A stretch of DNA of 64,000 bases from Panacagrimonas sp. (GCF_020697055.1 NZ_JAJFBP010000010.1:90597-154596); one strand, 5' to 3'. Positions 6,540 to 16,248 are shown, counted from the first letter of the stretch. The notes: generated by a model not told the origin, from the letters alone. Translations and numbers: made by a program.

Positions 6540-9500
6540 GGCAGCTTCTTCCGGTAATCCGCGAACGGAACGACCGGACGTGGCGGCACCTGCACCGCGT
6601 GGGTCCTGCCCGGCGACCAGCGCAGGTAGGCCAGCACGCGCGACTCGTCGTAGTCCTGCGCGTTGTCGAAGCTCGCGCGCGCGCCCACCACCAGCTGCGG
6701 CGCGATCAGGTACTCGACCTGTCCGCCGAAGCTCAGCCCGGTGCCGGTGTGGCTGTTGGATTCGTATCCGGCCGCAATGCCCAGTTCCGGATTGGCGGCC
6801 GAGAACTCCTCGATCGCCGCCTGCAGCTCGCTGTCTTCGGGATACAGCGCCGCGCCTTCCTCGCGGAAGTTCTGTAGGCCGATCGCGCCGTGGATCTTCC
6901 ACGAGTAGCGGTTGTGCCCGCCGACCCACTCCACCGGCAGCGCCAGCGACAGATAGCGCTGCGGGCTGAAGTAGCCGCCGTGGCCGAACGTGAAACGGCG
7001 CAGGTTCTCGTCGAAGAAGAAGCTGGTGATGTTGAAACCCACCGTCACGCGCTGGATCGCATCGCGATAGACGTGCAGGTAGGCGCCGCCGCCGAGGCTT
7101 GCCTCGGTGTTGTCCTCGACGTTCTTGCCTTCGTAGAAGTGGAAGCCGCCGGAGGCGTACAGGCCGCCCTTGCCGACGTCGTAGGTGAGCTCCAGCCGGC
7201 CGCCGTTGGCGGTCACGCCGCCCCATTCGCGACCCGAGAGCGGATCGCGCGTGCCGGCGTAGCTCAGCAGCGAATCGGTCACCGGACGGCGCGAGATGTC
7301 GAGATCGACGAGCCAGTGCTCGCCGAAGTGCGGGGTCCAGCCGATGCCGCCCACGACGTTGCCCACCTCGAATCCGATCGGCGAGGTGCCCACGTCCACG
7401 ACGAAGTTGCCGAGCTGGTACGCCACGCCCGCGGCCAGGCCGCCGTCGTTCTGATCGAAGCCCAGTCCGGTGGTGTCGGCGAACGCCAGCGTGCCGAACA
7501 GCGGCAGTTCCCCGCCCCTGACGGTACCCGCGTCGAGGAACACCGGCACCAGCCGCAGGTTCAGGCGTCCGGCGCCGAAGGCACCGAAGCTCACTTCCAT
7601 CGGCATCTCGATGTCGTCGAGCTGATCCAGCCCCGAGACGCCGTCACGATTGCGCAGCCCGATGCCCGCGCCGACCCACATGCTGCGGCGATCGTCGAGT
7701 TCGGCGATCTCGCGCAGGATCTCGTCGGTCTCGGTGGTCGGAACCTTGGGCTCCTCGTACGCGTAGTCGCGCGAGCGCAGCACCGGATCGATTTGCAGCT
7801 TCATCGCCTCGGGACCCAGCGGCGGCGGATCGAACGTGCGCGGCACATCGAGCTTGAGCGCGTCGGTCTGCGGCTTGGGTTCGAAGCGCGGCAGCTTGTA
7901 GCCCGGCGGCGGAATCGGCGGAAGATCGTTTGTCGTCGTGCCGGCCTGCGCCAGCTGCACGAAGGGCTGGCCGGACAGGTTGGCGTTCCACGGATCCCCG
8001 GACGCGCGCTCGCGCAGCGCGACCTTGCGCAGCGCACCGCGCGCCGATCGTTTCTTCGGAAGCGCCTGATCGCCGCGCCGCAGCGACACCGGACGCAGGT
8101 GCGTGTCGAGCATCTGCAGACGCAGCTTGCCGTGACCGCCGCCGCCATCGGGATCGAGTTCGAGCGCACGACGGAAATAGCGCAGCGCGCGCCCGTCGTC
8201 GCCGCGCGCCTTGGCCACGCGACCGGCGAGAACGTGCAGCTTGCGGCTGTCGGGCGCGATGCGCAGTGCCTCGTCGAGATAGCGGTCGGCCTCGTCCTCG
8301 CGACCGGTCGCCAGGCTCGCCTGCACCATGCCCTGGTAGGCGTCGAGGTTGCGGTTGTCGAGCGTGAGCGCGTAGCGATACAGCGACGTGGCGCGATCGT
8401 GCTCGCCGGCCTGGTCATAGAGTCCGGCGAGCGCCATCACCAGGCGCGGATCGTCGGGATTGGCGCGCAGCGCCGGTTCGAGTAGATCGTAGGCGCGCGC
8501 GATGTTGCCGCTTTGGCGAACCTCCTCGGCCTGGCGCAGGCGCTGCGCGATGCGCATCTCGGTGAGCGTCGCCTCCTGCTGCAACGTCAGGCGAGGACCG
8601 CGCGCGAGCTGATCGACCACCGCGTCGAACTCGGCGTTCTGTTGCAGCTTGAGCAGCAGCCCGGCGTAGGCCAGTCGCAGATCGGCGTCGGACTCCGGAT
8701 TGCGCGCCAGTTCCTGGCGCAGCAGGTACAGGCCGCGGCCGGGCTCACCGGTTTCGCTGTAGGCGAACGCGACCGAGCCGACCAGTTCCGGCGATCGCGC
8801 ATACGGCTCGACGCCCGCGAGCAGCGCGAGCGCCTCGTCGCGCCGCCCCTGGCGCGCGAGCACCGCGGCGCGCTCGGTCTGATAGCGCACCCACAGGCGC
8901 TGCTGCACCGTCGCCATCTCGCGGCTGCGCTCGTTCTCCGGAACCTGCTCGAGCCACATCAGGCCGTCGTACCAGTTCTGTTCCTCGGAGGCGATCAGCG
9001 CGCGGATGTACGCGGCCTCGCCGCGCTGCGGTCCGCTGCTGGGCAGCCCGTCGATCAGGCTGCGCGCCTCGTCGCGACGGTTCTGCGAGATGTAGAGCCG
9101 CGCCAGGTCCAGGCGCGGCCACGTGCTCTGCGGATCGGAGGCCAGCGCTTCGCGAAGCAGGCGCTCGGCACCGCTGGTGTCGTTCTTCGCAAGCGCGTCG
9201 GCGGCCTGCTGGCGCAAGGCCAACGCCTGCAGCGAAGCGACCGATCCCACCTTGGCCTGCTGCTCGGGCGTCATGCCGCGATACACCACCAGCGCCTCGG
9301 TCACGCGTCCGCTCTGCGCGAGCGCCGCCATCAGGCCGCGCGCGGCGTCGACGTTGTCCGGATCGTGCTTGAGCACGTCGCGGTAGATCGTCTCGGCCTG
9401 CGCCGGACGCTTCTGCGCCAGGATCGTGTCGGCCAGCGTCAGGCGCACGCTCGGCTCGCGCGCGGCGATGGCCGGCGATCCGTCGACCGCGGCCCGCAAT

Positions 9501-10654
9501 CGCCGCTCGGCTTCCGGCAGCCGACCCTTGCTTCGATCGAGTTCGGCCAGGCGCACCTGCTCCCAGAATTTGGCGCTGGCCAGCGCCGAACTCCACTGGT
9601 GTGCGCGACCGGGCGAGCGGCGCGAGGCTTCCTGCAGCAGCTCGCGCGCTTCGCCGAAACGATCCTGTCGCAGCCGGATCACGCCCAGGCCCGCGAGCGC
9701 ATCGGCGTCGCGGGGATTCTTCGCGCGGATCGCAGCGAAGGACTTCTCGGCCTCGTCGATCTGGCCTGCATTGAACTGCGCCCAGGCGTTCTTCAGCGCA
9801 CGGCCGCGCACGTCGATGCGCGGTGCCACCGTGCCCCTCCCGGCGACGCCCTTGCCGCCGCCACCCGACCGCGCGGCCGCGAGCTTGTTGGCCACCTGCG
9901 TGTCGTCGCCGTAGCGCTGCAGATAGGCCTGGAAATAACGCTGGTCCTGCGGCCTGCCACCCATCCACAGCAGCGCCTGGCGCCACACCGGCTGCACCGG
10001 CTGGCGGGCCGAATCGTCCGCCGCCAGCGCCATCAGCTGGTCGAGTCCCTGGCGACGGGTCTCTTCGCGATAGGTCAGGTGCTGCGCCAGCGCCAATCGG
10101 TAGTCGGCGTTGTCCGGCCGCTGCTTGACCAGGTTCTCGAGACCTTGGCGCGCCTCGGCCCAACCACCTTCGGCACCGGCGAGCGTCTGCCAGTACTCGA
10201 GCGCCACCGGGCCTTCGGGCGGCTTGCCACCGAACACGCGCTGGTACTCGGCGATCGAGTCGTCGTAGCGCTGCGTGCGTGCGAGCTCGCGCGCACGGGC
10301 GAGATCGTCCGATGCGCCCGGCGTGGCCGCGCCCTTGGCGAGCGCGGTTTCCAGGCGATTGAGATCGGGATGATCCGGGCGCAGTTGGCGCAGGCCCTGC
10401 AGGTACTGCTTGGCCATCTCGGGCCGGCCGCTGCGGATCTCCGCGGCGGCCAGTCCGGCCATCGCATCGGCGTTGTCCGGATCGACGCGCAGCAGTTTGA
10501 GCCAGGCCTCGCGCGCGAGGTCGAAGCGACCTTTCTGTTCCCAGTAGCGCGCCTGCGACGCGATCTGCCCGCTCGCCACATCCGTCGCCGCCACGCCCGT
10601 GGCCGACGCCAGCGCCATGGCCAGGCACACGATGGGTCCGAATCTCAGCCGCAT
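6536..10654 (-). CDS. bcsC: Cellulose synthase operon protein C (outer-membrane exporter)
   Basis: 1372 residues. A signal peptide (1-23) is followed by a long array of tetratricopeptide repeats up to about residue 880. A proline-rich linker (near 905-990) leads into the C-terminal BcsC beta-barrel domain (about 1010-1372, with repeated glycine/aromatic strands such as MWVGAGIGLRNRDG). By family analogy the TPR part scaffolds the periplasm and the barrel lets the glucan chain cross the outer membrane. The length is somewhat above the E. coli protein. It starts 36 bases after bcsB, so it is in one operon with bcsA and bcsB. No bcsZ cellulase lies between bcsB and bcsC, where one is often found. 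Confidence 0.93.
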   Translation of the reverse strand: MRLRFGPIVCLAMALASATGVAATDVASGQIASQARYWEQKGRFDLAREAWLKLLRVDPDNADAMAGLAAAEIRSGRPEMAKQYLQGLRQLRPDHPDLNRLETALAKGAATPGASDDLARARELARTQRYDDSIAEYQRVFGGKPPEGPVALEYWQTLAGAEGGWAEARQGLENLVKQRPDNADYRLALAQHLTYREETRRQGLDQLMALAADDSARQPVQPVWRQALLWMGGRPQDQRYFQAYLQRYGDDTQVANKLAAARSGGGGKGVAGRGTVAPRIDVRGRALKNAWAQFNAGQIDEAEKSFAAIRAKNPRDADALAGLGVIRLRQDRFGEARELLQEASRRSPGRAHQWSSALASAKFWEQVRLAELDRSKGRLPEAERRLRAAVDGSPAIAAREPSVRLTLADTILAQKRPAQAETIYRDVLKHDPDNVDAARGLMAALAQSGRVTEALVVYRGMTPEQQAKVGSVASLQALALRQQAADALAKNDTSGAERLLREALASDPQSTWPRLDLARLYISQNRRDEARSLIDGLPSSGPQRGEAAYIRALIASEEQNWYDGLMWLEQVPENERSREMATVQQRLWVRYQTERAAVLARQGRRDEALALLAGVEPYARSPELVGSVAFAYSETGEPGRGLYLLRQELARNPESDADLRLAYAGLLLKLQQNAEFDAVVDQLARGPRLTLQQEATLTEMRIAQRLRQAEEVRQSGNIARAYDLLEPALRANPDDPRLVMALAGLYDQAGEHDRATSLYRYALTLDNRNLDAYQGMVQASLATGREDEADRYLDEALRIAPDSRKLHVLAGRVAKARGDDGRALRYFRRALELDPDGGGGHGKLRLQMLDTHLRPVSLRRGDQALPKKRSARGALRKVALRERASGDPWNANLSGQPFVQLAQAGTTTNDLPPIPPPGYKLPRFEPKPQTDALKLDVPRTFDPPPLGPEAMKLQIDPVLRSRDYAYEEPKVPTTETDEILREIAELDDRRSMWVGAGIGLRNRDGVSGLDQLDDIEMPMEVSFGAFGAGRLNLRLVPVFLDAGTVRGGELPLFGTLAFADTTGLGFDQNDGGLAAGVAYQLGNFVVDVGTSPIGFEVGNVVGGIGWTPHFGEHWLVDLDISRRPVTDSLLSYAGTRDPLSGREWGGVTANGGRLELTYDVGKGGLYASGGFHFYEGKNVEDNTEASLGGGAYLHVYRDAIQRVTVGFNITSFFFDENLRRFTFGHGGYFSPQRYLSLALPVEWVGGHNRYSWKIHGAIGLQNFREEGAALYPEDSELQAAIEEFSAANPELGIAAGYESNSHTGTGLSFGGQVEYLIAPQLVVGARASFDNAQDYDESRVLAYLRWSPGRTHAVQVPPRPVVPFADYRKKLP

Positions 10655-10690
10655 GGAACGGATCTCCCTGTTGTTCCGATGACGGTGCGC

Positions 10691-12991
10691 TCAGCGACCA
10701 CCGCGCCGCGATTGGGCGAGATTGCGCATCAGGCGGTACAACACCAGCGCCAGCAGCGCCGACAGCACGATCGCGATGATCGACAGGATCAGCGGCTGCT
10801 TGGCGAACCACCAGCGGATGCCCAGGAAGAAGGGCAGCTTGCCGACCGCGTACTGCGGCGCCAGATCGTAGTACGAGACCTTCTTGCTGTTGAGCAGCGT
10901 CAGGTCGCCCCCGATGAAGTGACGGCGTTCCGGATCGTCGAGCATGTCCGACAGCTCCATCAGCCTGGCTTCGTCCTGCGCGGCAAACACCACCACGGTG
11001 CGCTTGCGCGACAGCGGCGATTCGAAGCTCATCAGGCTGCCGAGCCCCTTGCCGGCCTCCAGGATCATCCGCGTGGCGTGGGCGCGCGCACCTTCCAGAT
11101 CACGTCCTTCGAATCGTGCGCGCAGGCGCTCCACCGGACCGATCACCTGCAGCTGCGTGCCGCTGGTGCCGCTGGTCACCGGCAGATGGTCGGCCCACTC
11201 GGTGAGCAGCGGCTGGCTCGCCGGCGTGCCGAACACCAGCAGGTCCGCGTCGGACGCGGCCGCCTTGACCGATCCGGCGTCGCTGACCCGCAGGCGCGTG
11301 GCAGGGAAACCCGTGGCGTCACCGATGTGGCCCAGCACGTTGAGGAAGGTCGACACTTCCGCCGCGCTCGGGCGCGCCGGCAGCACGGCGACGGTCTGCG
11401 CGAGGTCGGCGTACTTGCTGAACGGGAACGCGCCGTCCGTGAACAGCTTCAGGTCCGGCAGGTAGGTGTAGTGCGGCAGCGACGTCAGGTCGACCGTCGA
11501 ATCCGCGTCGATCGAACCGCGCAGATTGTCCTCCGGCACGTCCTCGCACTCGCCCTTCTTGCGCATCTCGAAGTTGTACTGCCACTTGAGCTCGTTGTCG
11601 GATGCGAACTTGTAGACCGGCACGTAGTACTTCTCGCGCTTGCTCACCTCGGGCAGCCCGGCCTTCTTCTTGGCTTCCGCGCTCATCGGCGTGGGCGAGT
11701 CGACCATCAGCAGCGGCACCGCGCGCGCGAACTGGTTGTTGACGTCGAAGTCGAGCGTCGACTTCTGTCCGGGCGTCGGTGTGTAGCGATAGCCGACGTC
11801 GAGCTTGGCGCCCTTGCTCTTCCAATAGAACAGGTCGGGCGGCAGGTCCCAGGCCACGCGGATCGCCGGAGGGTACTGGCCGCGCACCTGCAGCTGATCG
11901 GCCGATACGCGCTCGCCGATCTGCACGACGCGATCGGTCGGCACCCAGCGCGGCGCATCGTAGGCCTGGCGCAGCGGCGCCTCGGCCATCTCGCGCACCG
12001 AGGCGCTCGGACCCGACAGCGCCTGCGTGCCCAGCGTCAGCGCGCGAGCTGCCGCGAGCAGGCTGGCGGCATCGTCGCCGGTGACGATCAGCAGCTTGCC
12101 GTTGCGATCGGCCGGGTTGTCGGCGATCGCCACCTGCGCGCCGCTGGACTTGCTCACGTCCACCGCGGTGCCCAACCGCGGACGCGTCGCGATCATCACG
12201 GCATTGCCCTTGGCCGGCAGGCGGCCGAGCTGCGCCGGGAACTTCGAGCCGCGGTACTCGGCCAACGCGCCGAACCACGAGGCCACCATGCCGGCGGCCT
12301 GCAGCTCGTCGGGAGTCGGTTCGGCCGGCAGCACGAACGGCAGCACCAGCTCGCGCTTGTCGCGCGGATCGAAGAACGGCTCGGGCAGCAGCGCCAGTTC
12401 GTTGGCCAGCGGAATGCGCTGCAATTCGAGTTCGAGCACCGACTCGTTGGCGATCACCGACCACAGCGTCGAATGCGCCGGGTCCTCGCACTCCTTGGTG
12501 TAGTGCATCACCGCGCGCAGCCCCAGCCGGCTGTAGCCCACCAGCGTGCGCGGATCGATGTCCACCGTGTGCTCGCCACCGTCGGCGGTGTCGGACTTGA
12601 GCTGGACGTTGCCCACGACCTCGTTGTTGACCAGCACCGTCAAGTGCGACCACTCGAAGATCAGCGCCGGCGAATGCGCGTAGCGCAGCTTGAGCCGCGC
12701 CTTGGTCACGATCTCGTCGTTGCGGATCGCGACGGGAAAGTCGATCTGGTGCTCGGTGCCGCGCAGACGCACCGGCTGTTCCGCGCCGATCTCCTTGAGC
12801 AGAAGGCTGCGCGACTCCGTCGCACCGCTCGGCACGCCGGTCGCGGCCGGTGCCGTCACGCGTTCTTCCTGCGCGGACGCCGGCGACGTGGCCGCCATGC
12901 CCACCACCAACGACATCAGCGCGGATGCCGCCGCGATCCTGCACGACCCGCGTCGAGCTTTGCTCATCCCTTTCATGATCTGGTCCGTCAT
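10691..12991 (-). CDS. bcsB: Cellulose synthase periplasmic subunit B
   Basis: 766 residues: signal peptide (about 10-40), two repeated carbohydrate-binding plus flavodoxin-like halves, and a C-terminal membrane anchor (PLILSIIAIVLSALLALVL, near 735-755) ending in a basic tail, as in BcsB. It guides the glucan from BcsA through the periplasm and its tail helix is required for BcsA activity. Typical stretches are GTEHQIDFPVAIRNDEIV and HLTVLVNNEVVG. ATG 12991 overlaps the bcsA stop as ATGA; ATG codons at 12976 and 12967 are alternative starts, the last one preceded by AAAGGG too closely to be ideal. Confidence 0.92.
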   Translation of the reverse strand: MTDQIMKGMSKARRGSCRIAAASALMSLVVGMAATSPASAQEERVTAPAATGVPSGATESRSLLLKEIGAEQPVRLRGTEHQIDFPVAIRNDEIVTKARLKLRYAHSPALIFEWSHLTVLVNNEVVGNVQLKSDTADGGEHTVDIDPRTLVGYSRLGLRAVMHYTKECEDPAHSTLWSVIANESVLELELQRIPLANELALLPEPFFDPRDKRELVLPFVLPAEPTPDELQAAGMVASWFGALAEYRGSKFPAQLGRLPAKGNAVMIATRPRLGTAVDVSKSSGAQVAIADNPADRNGKLLIVTGDDAASLLAAARALTLGTQALSGPSASVREMAEAPLRQAYDAPRWVPTDRVVQIGERVSADQLQVRGQYPPAIRVAWDLPPDLFYWKSKGAKLDVGYRYTPTPGQKSTLDFDVNNQFARAVPLLMVDSPTPMSAEAKKKAGLPEVSKREKYYVPVYKFASDNELKWQYNFEMRKKGECEDVPEDNLRGSIDADSTVDLTSLPHYTYLPDLKLFTDGAFPFSKYADLAQTVAVLPARPSAAEVSTFLNVLGHIGDATGFPATRLRVSDAGSVKAAASDADLLVFGTPASQPLLTEWADHLPVTSGTSGTQLQVIGPVERLRARFEGRDLEGARAHATRMILEAGKGLGSLMSFESPLSRKRTVVVFAAQDEARLMELSDMLDDPERRHFIGGDLTLLNSKKVSYYDLAPQYAVGKLPFFLGIRWWFAKQPLILSIIAIVLSALLALVLYRLMRNLAQSRRGGR

Positions 12992-15150
12992 CGCTTGGAT
13001 GGAGAAATTGCCTTCTTCGCACTGCCCAGACCGAGCGAGAAGAGCTTGCTGAAAGCCGTGCCGACCTTGTCCGGCGGTCGTCGCTCGGCCCAATGGAGCC
13101 ACGCATCCGCGCGGCCGAAAATCGCATAGACCAGCTGGCGTTCCTGCGGAAGCGTGAGCTTGGCGAACTTCATCGCCAGGATCTCGCCCGAGGAACGCGT
13201 GATGTCGGCATCGGTCCACACGACCTGGTAGTCCGGCATCAGCGCCACCTGCATGCGCGTGCCCAGCGGCACGTTGACGGCGCGCGGCAGCCGCAGCATC
13301 ACGCCGCCTTCGGAGAGGTCGAGCGTGCGCACTTCCATCTCGCCGCCATCGGGCAGCTTGATGCGCGCCGGCAGTTCCGCGGTGATGCGCACCGAACGCC
13401 GGATCTCGCGCTGCTCCCACGCGACCGCGGTGCAGACCGATAGGATCACGATGTTGTAGCAGGTCCACAGCAGGTTCAGCACGAGGCTGTCGGCGTTCTC
13501 GCCAAACTTCGTGAACAGGTCCCAAAGGCCCACGGCGAATCCGATCACGTTGAGCGTGAGCAGGATGATGTAGGGCAGCGCGATGCGCCGGTCGAAATAG
13601 TTGCGGTCGCGGCTGGTGCCCTTGGCCGTGACGTTGAACTTGCCGAACTTGGGACTGATCAGCGCGAGCATCGTCGGCAGCACGATGTACACGCACAGGA
13701 TCGTCTCGTAGACCTCCGCCCAGAACGAATAACGATAGGGCCCCTGCAATCGCGAGTGCGTCATCTGCGCGTGCACCAGGTGCGGCAGCGCGTACGCCGC
13801 GAACACCAGCGCCGAGGCGATGATGATCTGCGCATCGAACAGCAGGAACGCCAGCGGCGCGGTGAGGAAGACGATGCGCGGCAACCCGAAGAAGAAGTAC
13901 AGCATCGAGTTCAGGTAGCAGAGTCGCTGCGGCAGCGTCAGGCCGGGCCCGAACAACGGATTGTCGATCCGGAAGATCTGCGACATGCCGCGCGCCCAGC
14001 GGATGCGCTGGCGGATGTGGCCCGACAGGGATTCCGTGGCGCGGCCCGCCGCCTGCGGCAGATTGATGTACGCGGTGTTCCAGCCCTTGCGCTGCAGCCG
14101 CAGCGAGGTGTGCGCGTCCTCGGTGACCGTCTCGGTCGCCACGCCGCCGATCTGGTCGAGCGCCGAGCGCCGCAGCACCGCACAGGAGCCGCAGAAGAAC
14201 GTCGCGTTCCACAGGTCGTTGCCGTCCTGCAGCAGGCCGTAGAACAGCTCGTTCTCGTTGGGGATGGACTTGAAGGTGCCGAGATTGCGTTCGAACGGAT
14301 CGGGCGAGAAGAAGTGGTGCGGCGTCTGCAGCATCGACAGCTGGCGATCCTTCAGGAACCAGCCCATCGACACCTGCAGGAACGAGCGCGTCGGCACGTG
14401 ATCGCAATCGAAGATCGCCACGAATTCGGAGGTCGACGATTCCAAGGCGTGATTCACGTTTCCAGCCTTGGCGTGCCGATTGTCGGGTCGCCGGACGTAG
14501 ATCGCGCCCAGCTCGTGGCACAGCGAGGCGACCTCGTCGCGCTTGCCATCGTCGAGCACCAGCACGCGCATGCGGTCACGCGGCCAGTCCATGTCCAGCG
14601 CCGCGATGATCGTCGGGCGCAGCACCGCCACCGGCTCGTTGAGCGTCGGGATCATCACGTCGACCGTCGGCCATGTGGTGACGTCGCGCGGCATCGGCAC
14701 GGGCGGACGCTGCAAGGGCCACAGCGTCTGCAGATATCCGAGCATCAACACGGTGAACGCATACAGCTCCGCCGCGATCAGTCCGAACGCGAACGTGATG
14801 TCGACCCAGTTGTACCGGGGGTCGCTGTAATCCATCGACTCGGTCAGGCGCCAATAGATGTATCGCGCGCTGAGCAGCGTGGAGAGCGCCATCAGGCCGA
14901 TCGAGACCAGGCGCCCTTCGATGCGATTGAGCAGCAGCGCCGCGAGCAGGCAGATCACGGCGAACAGCACCTGCCAATGCAGCGGCAGCGGCGCCGCGAT
15001 CACCGCGTAGCCGGCGAACACGCCGAGCACCAGCATCACCAGCAGCATCAGTCGATTGCCCAGACCGATGCGGCCGGCATAGGAATCGGCGCGCGCGTCC
15101 CAGTTGCCCGAAGGGGCAACGGATCGGACGGTGAGATTCTGCTCAGCCAC
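12988..15150 (-). CDS. bcsA: Cellulose synthase catalytic subunit (UDP-forming) with PilZ domain
   Basis: 720 residues from GTG 15150, chosen because GGAGGT lies five bases upstream; an ATG at 15201 has no such site. Order: two N-terminal membrane segments (about 33-75), more near 85-140, then the GT2 domain with VLDDGK (198-203), the UDP-Mg motif DCD (248-250), catalytic TED (343-345) and QRIRW (381-385). Several C-terminal membrane spans follow, then a PilZ domain with REIRRSVR (581-588) and DLSEGG (611-616), the c-di-GMP signature. It polymerises UDP-glucose into beta-1,4-glucan and exports it; c-di-GMP binding relieves gating-loop inhibition. It is the first gene of bcsA-bcsB-bcsC-TPR. 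Confidence 0.96.
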   Translation of the reverse strand: MAEQNLTVRSVAPSGNWDARADSYAGRIGLGNRLMLLVMLVLGVFAGYAVIAAPLPLHWQVLFAVICLLAALLLNRIEGRLVSIGLMALSTLLSARYIYWRLTESMDYSDPRYNWVDITFAFGLIAAELYAFTVLMLGYLQTLWPLQRPPVPMPRDVTTWPTVDVMIPTLNEPVAVLRPTIIAALDMDWPRDRMRVLVLDDGKRDEVASLCHELGAIYVRRPDNRHAKAGNVNHALESSTSEFVAIFDCDHVPTRSFLQVSMGWFLKDRQLSMLQTPHHFFSPDPFERNLGTFKSIPNENELFYGLLQDGNDLWNATFFCGSCAVLRRSALDQIGGVATETVTEDAHTSLRLQRKGWNTAYINLPQAAGRATESLSGHIRQRIRWARGMSQIFRIDNPLFGPGLTLPQRLCYLNSMLYFFFGLPRIVFLTAPLAFLLFDAQIIIASALVFAAYALPHLVHAQMTHSRLQGPYRYSFWAEVYETILCVYIVLPTMLALISPKFGKFNVTAKGTSRDRNYFDRRIALPYIILLTLNVIGFAVGLWDLFTKFGENADSLVLNLLWTCYNIVILSVCTAVAWEQREIRRSVRITAELPARIKLPDGGEMEVRTLDLSEGGVMLRLPRAVNVPLGTRMQVALMPDYQVVWTDADITRSSGEILAMKFAKLTLPQERQLVYAIFGRADAWLHWAERRPPDKVGTAFSKLFSLGLGSAKKAISPSKR

Positions 15151-15638
15151 GTGCGACCTCCGGGGCCGACGAATGCCGCGGGTCTTGTCCGCCCAGCGCA
15201 TCGGGGCGCGCGACGCGCGCAGCCCGGACCCGGCAACCGCTCTTAGTTGTTTGGAGGCACGCCTTCAGACGAGGCAATTTGATTCCTTTTTTTCGCCGAA
15301 CCGCGGATGTCGGCGCGTTCGCCGAGCCTGCCGTGCCGGTGCAGTGGCGCGTGAATCTTCTGCGCCCCGTTTCAGGCCAGCGAACCGACGCGGCCGGACC
15401 CAACGGAGCCGGATACTAGCTCATTGTCAGAAGCCCATGGCGCACGTTTTCCCGGTGAAGCCGGGAACGTTTTCTGCTCGAAATTTCGACGCCAAGCTAG
15501 ACGCGATATATGCGCGGTATCGAACAGACATGTGCGGTAGCAGGCAGTGCCGGCGACAGCGACAGCGAACAACATCCACACCGCGTTGCGCGGTGGTGAA
15601 CGTCCGTGAAGACGTGCTCCCGAACGAGGACGCGCCGG
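15151..15638. other. Intergenic region upstream of bcsA
   Basis: About 490 bases without a convincing gene. The right half is richer in A/T than its surroundings and should hold the bcsA promoter. A hairpin TTCCCGG-TGAAG-CCGGGAA (15449-15467) is flanked on both sides by ACGTTTTC-like sequence and may end transcription from the small gene at 15639-15839. I see no c-di-GMP riboswitch pattern. Confidence 0.5.
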
Positions 15639-15839
15639 TCAGCGCGTCAGTTCGAAATTTCGATAGTCGGACAGGTCGGGCTCGGCGTTGTTGCCCGCTT
15701 CGACCTGCGAATACGCGCTTTCGGTGGTGCTGGTTACCAACGCGGCTTCGGCGGGACGCGCGAAGCTCACGACGTAGTCGGCGGGGTCCAGACCAAAGTG
15801 CCCGAACAATCTTTTGACGTCTTGTCTTCCACTACCCAT
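15639..15839 (-). CDS. Small protein A upstream of bcsA, paralogue of the 16030 gene, BcsR/BcsP-like N terminus
   Basis: 66 residues from ATG 15839, supported by AAGGAGGA nine bases upstream. The first 22 residues align without gaps with the protein at 16030-16248: D7-V8, L11, H14, G16-L-D-P19 and Tyr22 are identical. The pattern D-V-x-x-L-F-x-x-F-G-x-D-P-x-x-Y resembles, from memory, the N-terminal motif of small cellulose accessory proteins of the BcsR/BcsP kind. After this block the sequence is unlike its partner and ends EPDLSDYRNFELTR. No signal peptide or membrane segment. Same strand as bcsA, 490 bases upstream. Function unproven. Confidence 0.6.
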   Translation of the reverse strand: MGSGRQDVKRLFGHFGLDPADYVVSFARPAEAALVTSTTESAYSQVEAGNNAEPDLSDYRNFELTR

Positions 15840-16029
15840 CGATTCAGTTCCTCCTTGGCGGCTCGACGCGAAATCGGGATCGGCGCGTTGCGTCATCGGT
15901 CGTAGGTGCGCGCCCTTATGGGCGCCTCAGGGGCGAACAGGGCGCGCGCGGACGCGGGGTCCGGCGATGTTCTGCGCAGCGACCGCGCGAGGCGGCGCGT
16001 CGTCGGCCGGCCGACGCCGGGTGCCGCGA

Positions 16030-16248
16030 TCAGTGCGACGAGTCCCCGCGCAGCAGCCGCTCGCGCAGCAGCGCGGATCGGAGCACCGGATCGCAGACGT
16101 CGCCACGCGGATTGCGCTTGGCGAACGCTGCCGCCACCGCGAGCGCGGTCGCAAACCGCGGAAGGTCGTCGCAGGCCCCCAGGTACTGGCCGGGATCGAG
16201 ACCGTAGTGCTCGAGCAGCTGGCTCACATCGGGTGGCTGACCTGGCAT
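16030..16248 (-). CDS. Small protein B upstream of bcsA, paralogue of the 15639 gene
   Basis: 72 residues from ATG 16248, with GGAG seven bases upstream. Its first 22 residues share the D-V-x2-L-x2-H-x-G-L-D-P-x2-Y block with small protein A, then a helical alanine-rich part (RFATALAVAAAFAKR) and a basic tail. Cytoplasmic by sequence. Placed after dnaJ on the same strand and before small protein A and bcsA, so it may belong to the cellulose transcription unit or be separately expressed from the region around 16460. Accessory role in cellulose synthesis is inference from position and motif. Confidence 0.55.
   Translation of the reverse strand: MPGQPPDVSQLLEHYGLDPGQYLGACDDLPRFATALAVAAAFAKRNPRGDVCDPVLRSALLRERLLRGDSSH

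Noticed and set aside
8513..13129. Very long plus-strand open frame of about 1500 codons opposite bcsC and bcsB
   Set aside because: It is a high-GC antisense shadow: composition is arginine, alanine and glutamine rich without motifs, while the minus strand encodes clear BcsC and BcsB.
10691..14521. Extending bcsB upstream through the bcsA region
   Set aside because: The frame is open by chance in GC-rich sequence; the ATGA overlap at 12991 and the signal peptide fix the real start.
15151..15638. c-di-GMP riboswitch before bcsA
   Set aside because: Neither the GEMM-I core pattern nor a class II pattern could be found on the minus strand.
15104..15817. Plus-strand open frame across the bcsA upstream region
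   Set aside because: Arginine-rich, no ribosome-binding site, and it is antisense to small protein A, which has good start signals.
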